DNA of 64,000 nucleotides from Alphaproteobacteria bacterium (GTDB taxonomy: Bacteria; Pseudomonadota; Alphaproteobacteria; UBA6615). A program made the position numbers and the translations under genes. The stretch is taken from positions 62,001-126,000 of the forward strand of contig JBDXCV010000006.1 of assembly GCA_039980135.1 (NCBI GenBank), in the 5' to 3' direction. Below the pieces are notes generated by a model that was given only the letters and a program-made list of their open reading frames with translations, searched no databases and had not been told where the DNA came from. This document shows, piece by piece, positions 61,797-64,000 of this stretch; the first letter of the stretch is position 1; the number at the start of each line of letters is the position of its first letter.

Positions 61797-61907
61797 CTAT
61801 TTGTCGGCTGACCTGCCCTTGCGGCGGCTGGCGGCCAGCACCGGGATCGCCGTCCCGATGACGATGGCCGCAGTTGCGGCGATGGCGAGCGACAGGACCG
61901 CGGGCAT
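61797..61907 (-). CDS. Possible small single-TM protein (36 aa)
   Basis: A 36-codon ORF with one hydrophobic helix (VLSLAIAATAAIVIGTAIPV) and a basic C-terminus (ASRRKGRSADK). It is convergent with the acyl-CoA dehydrogenase gene; the ribosome binding site is weak (GGAA). Longer in-frame starts exist upstream. It is offered as a candidate only. The remaining intergenic bases up to 62090 show no other feature. Confidence 0.28.
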   Translation of the reverse strand: MPAVLSLAIAATAAIVIGTAIPVLAASRRKGRSADK

Positions 61908-62090
61908 TGCGTGATTCCGAAAATGCGTGTTGTTGTCTGAGCGCGATAATACCGCTTTCGTTCGGATTCCCGGGACGGTCATTGACGAAATAATGGGCAA
62001 TTTCGGACTGCGAACTTTCGCCGCCGGGGTGCAATCCGGCAGGCGTCGCGCGCAAGCTTTCAGAGTGGCAATGCCCGGTCTGTGAACTGC

Positions 62091-63266
62091 CTAGAGCGGC
62101 AACTCATGGGCCATGACGACATGATCGCGGGTCATGTCCTTGAGGTCCGAAAGGCCCATGACACCCATGGTGCGGCGCATTTCGGTGTGGAGAATCTCCA
62201 GCGCCCGGCACGCGCCGGCCTCGCCCGCCGCCGCGACTCCGTAGAGTGTGGCCCGACCGACGATCACGGCGTCGGCGCCGAGCGCCAGTCCCTTGAGGAT
62301 ATCCGAGCCGCGCCGGAAACCGGAATCGACGATCACGGTCATCCGGTCGCCCACTTCGCGCACGACCGACGGCAACACGTCGATCGGGGCCAGTGCGGTG
62401 TCCGAGGCGATCCCGCCATGGTTGGAGATGATCACCCCGTCCACGCCATGTTCCGCGCATTTCACCGCGTCATCGGCGTGAAGGATGCCCTTCACGATCA
62501 GGGTGCGGGGCCACATGTCCCTGATTCGCTTCAGGAACTCCCAGTCGAGCGTGTCGTTCTTGAACAGGAAGTCGCGCACCCCGGTGGGCGACAGGCCTTC
62601 GGGCATATCGATGTTGCGGTAGCGGGGCAGATGGCCCTCGGCCATAAGGTATCGCCCCATGGTGCCGAACAGCCAGCGCGGATGGGTGGCCAGGTCGTAG
62701 ATCGTCCGCGGTGTCGGGCGCACGGGGATGGTGGTGCCGTTGCGGATGTCGAACTCGCGATTGTAGGGGATCGTGGAATCGACCGTCAGCACGAGCGTCT
62801 CGAATCCGGCCGCCTCGACCCGCGGCACGACCCTGAGCGAGGCCTCCATGTCACGCCAGACATACAGGTGGTACCACTGGCGCCCGCCGCCCCGCTCCAT
62901 GATCTGCTCGAGCGGCGTGTTGGCGGTGCTGGCCAGGGTGAACGGGATACCGGCCTTCGCGGCGGCCTTCGCCAGGTCGGTCTCGGCCCGGAACCAGAGG
63001 AACCCGGCCGGGCCGGTCGGGCCGATCACCACGGGCATGTCCACGGGCTTCCCGAATAGTGTCGAACGGGTGTGCCGTTCCGATGTGTCGTTCAGCACGC
63101 GCGAACGCAGCTTGATCCGTTCCAGTGCGGCGCGGTTGTTGCGCAGGGCCACATCGTCCTCCGAGCCGCGGTCGATATAGTCGAACAACCCCTTGGTCAG
63201 GCGGCGTTTCGCCATCAGGCGGAGGTCTTCGATGTTCAGGGCTTTACGCGATAGATTGGTCATCAT
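62091..63266 (-). CDS. FMN-dependent alpha-hydroxyacid dehydrogenase-family protein with altered active site
   Basis: A 391-residue protein of the glycolate oxidase/LldD/mandelate dehydrogenase family. N-terminal NIEDLRLMAKRRLTKGLFDY, IGPTGPAGFLWFRAETDLA, VKGILHADDAVKCAEHGVDG and DSGFRRGSDILKGLALGADA (FMN site) are normal. The catalytic loop reads ISNHGGIASD, whereas family members have SNHGxRQLD: the proton-abstracting His is kept but the substrate-carboxylate Arg is Ile. The first ATG overlaps the MscS stop (ATGA); a second ATG at 63263 is better spaced from GAGG. It is probably co-transcribed with MscS. Confidence 0.87.
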   Translation of the reverse strand: MMTNLSRKALNIEDLRLMAKRRLTKGLFDYIDRGSEDDVALRNNRAALERIKLRSRVLNDTSERHTRSTLFGKPVDMPVVIGPTGPAGFLWFRAETDLAKAAAKAGIPFTLASTANTPLEQIMERGGGRQWYHLYVWRDMEASLRVVPRVEAAGFETLVLTVDSTIPYNREFDIRNGTTIPVRPTPRTIYDLATHPRWLFGTMGRYLMAEGHLPRYRNIDMPEGLSPTGVRDFLFKNDTLDWEFLKRIRDMWPRTLIVKGILHADDAVKCAEHGVDGVIISNHGGIASDTALAPIDVLPSVVREVGDRMTVIVDSGFRRGSDILKGLALGADAVIVGRATLYGVAAAGEAGACRALEILHTEMRRTMGVMGLSDLKDMTRDHVVMAHELPL

Positions 63267-64000
63267 TTCCTCAAAAACTTGCGGCGTGTGCGCCGGCGTT
63301 GGCGCGGCGCGTAGGTTTCGACCTCGTAATTGACCGTCACCATCCAGTCCGCATAGTCCGGGTCGAGCTGCCGGATTGCCTGGATCATGCCCTGGCGGAA
63401 CGCACCCTCGATGGGCGCGCCGCGGCCCGGCCAGATGCGGAACTTGATCCGCAGATAGCTGTTGCCCGCCGCGTTGGTGTGCGGACCGGTGATCTCGGCG
63501 GGCGCGCGCAGGATGCCGGGGAACTGCTCGACGGCGGCGTCGGTCATGCGCCGGGTGGTGTCTTCTGCTTTCTCGGCTGCCTCATCCGGCAGCACCACAT
63601 CGACCAGGCAGCGCACATAACCGCGCGGATAGGCGATGACGTTGGTGATCGACCGGTTGGGCACGAACACCTCCGCGCCCATCGGGTTGCGCAAAACGGT
63701 GAAGCGCATGCCGAACTTCTCGACCACGCCCACCTGGCCGCTGATCTCGACCACGTCGCCGATATCGAACAGGTCGGTGAACACCACCGTCATGCCGCTG
63801 ACCACGTCCTGCACCAGGCCCTGGGAGCCGAACGCGACGGCCAGTCCGATGATCGAGGCGCTGGCGAAATAGGTCTTGAGGGACACGCCGAGCTCCGACA
63901 GGGCGAAGCCGCCGGCACCGAAATACAAAGCGAAGATCAGCACGCTGGTGACCAGGCTGATGATCGTGCGGGACTTGGAGATATGCGCGGCGACCGCGCT
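63263..64000 (-). CDS. MscS-family mechanosensitive channel, N-terminus outside window
   Basis: A 245-codon fragment, open to the window edge. It contains the pore-lining TM3-like helix (ASASIIGLAVAFGSQGLVQD) with the GxxxG/Ala pattern and the beta domain (DLFDIGDVVEISGQVGVVEKF, FVPNRSITNVIAY). A C-terminal alpha/beta domain follows, ending in a very basic tail (RQRRRTRRKFLRK). Such channels release solutes on hypoosmotic shock. The stop overlaps the oxidase start by four bases. Confidence 0.9.
   Translation of the reverse strand, partial: SAVAAHISKSRTIISLVTSVLIFALYFGAGGFALSELGVSLKTYFASASIIGLAVAFGSQGLVQDVVSGMTVVFTDLFDIGDVVEISGQVGVVEKFGMRFTVLRNPMGAEVFVPNRSITNVIAYPRGYVRCLVDVVLPDEAAEKAEDTTRRMTDAAVEQFPGILRAPAEITGPHTNAAGNSYLRIKFRIWPGRGAPIEGAFRQGMIQAIRQLDPDYADWMVTVNYEVETYAPRQRRRTRRKFLRK

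Overview
The window is a dense, high-GC chromosomal segment, about 60 genes in 64 kb, with no stretch over 300 bases lacking a gene. It carries no insertion sequence, prophage, CRISPR array or rRNA. Gene content and order point to an alphaproteobacterium, probably of the broad Rhodospirillales type. The indicators are serC-serA with a leader hairpin, then hisZ and purA; rpoH and rluD with a small single-TM gene read divergently from rluD; xseB-ispA-dxs; and many coenzyme-A and flavin enzymes. The assignment is inferred from gene order, not from a marker phylogeny.

Layout. 1-5 kb: tandem EamA exporters, an AraC/alkyltransferase fusion, two tandem MaoC-like hydratases and an SLC13 permease. 5-16 kb: serine biosynthesis (serC, serA) with a coupled secreted FG-GAP protein, an OmpA-type porin, hisZ, purA, then a pseudokinase with a small membrane partner. 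16-20 kb: rpoH, rluD, threonine aldolase, tRNA-Glu(CTC) with promoter and terminator, and a Sel1 protein. 20-32 kb: a ThDP decarboxylase/MFS pair facing a GMC oxidoreductase, an FMN reductase, a RidA protein, a secreted unknown, a DprE1-like oxidase, a thioesterase and a SprT-like metalloprotein. 32-44.5 kb: accessory catabolism (rhodanese, old yellow enzyme, cupin, DUF3179, maleylacetate reductase, 3-oxoadipyl-CoA thiolase, YciI, PA14 protein, flavin monooxygenase, GPH transporter, HpaI aldolase).

44.5-56 kb is the most interesting part and looks like a self-contained cyclic-nucleotide signalling locus. It holds a secreted FecR-domain protein, a CHASE2 adenylate cyclase, a SLAM-type TPR/beta-barrel protein, a cysteine-free CRP-type regulator, and an RND pump whose adaptor carries an N-terminal EF-hand pair. 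Two promoters in this region each have a CRP-type palindrome centred at exactly -41.5 from a TAGGTT -10 box, with an identical 22-base gap. Each promoter reads into a tiny single-TM ORF (42 and 29 codons), and the first continues into the FecR gene. The cyclase, the regulator with its RETVAR recognition helix, and the sites therefore fit together as sensor, signal, activator and targets.

56-64 kb: a histone-deacetylase-family amidohydrolase, the isoprenoid operon xseB-ispA-dxs, an acyl-CoA dehydrogenase, an FMN alpha-hydroxyacid oxidase-like protein that lacks the usual active-site arginine, and an MscS channel cut by the window edge.
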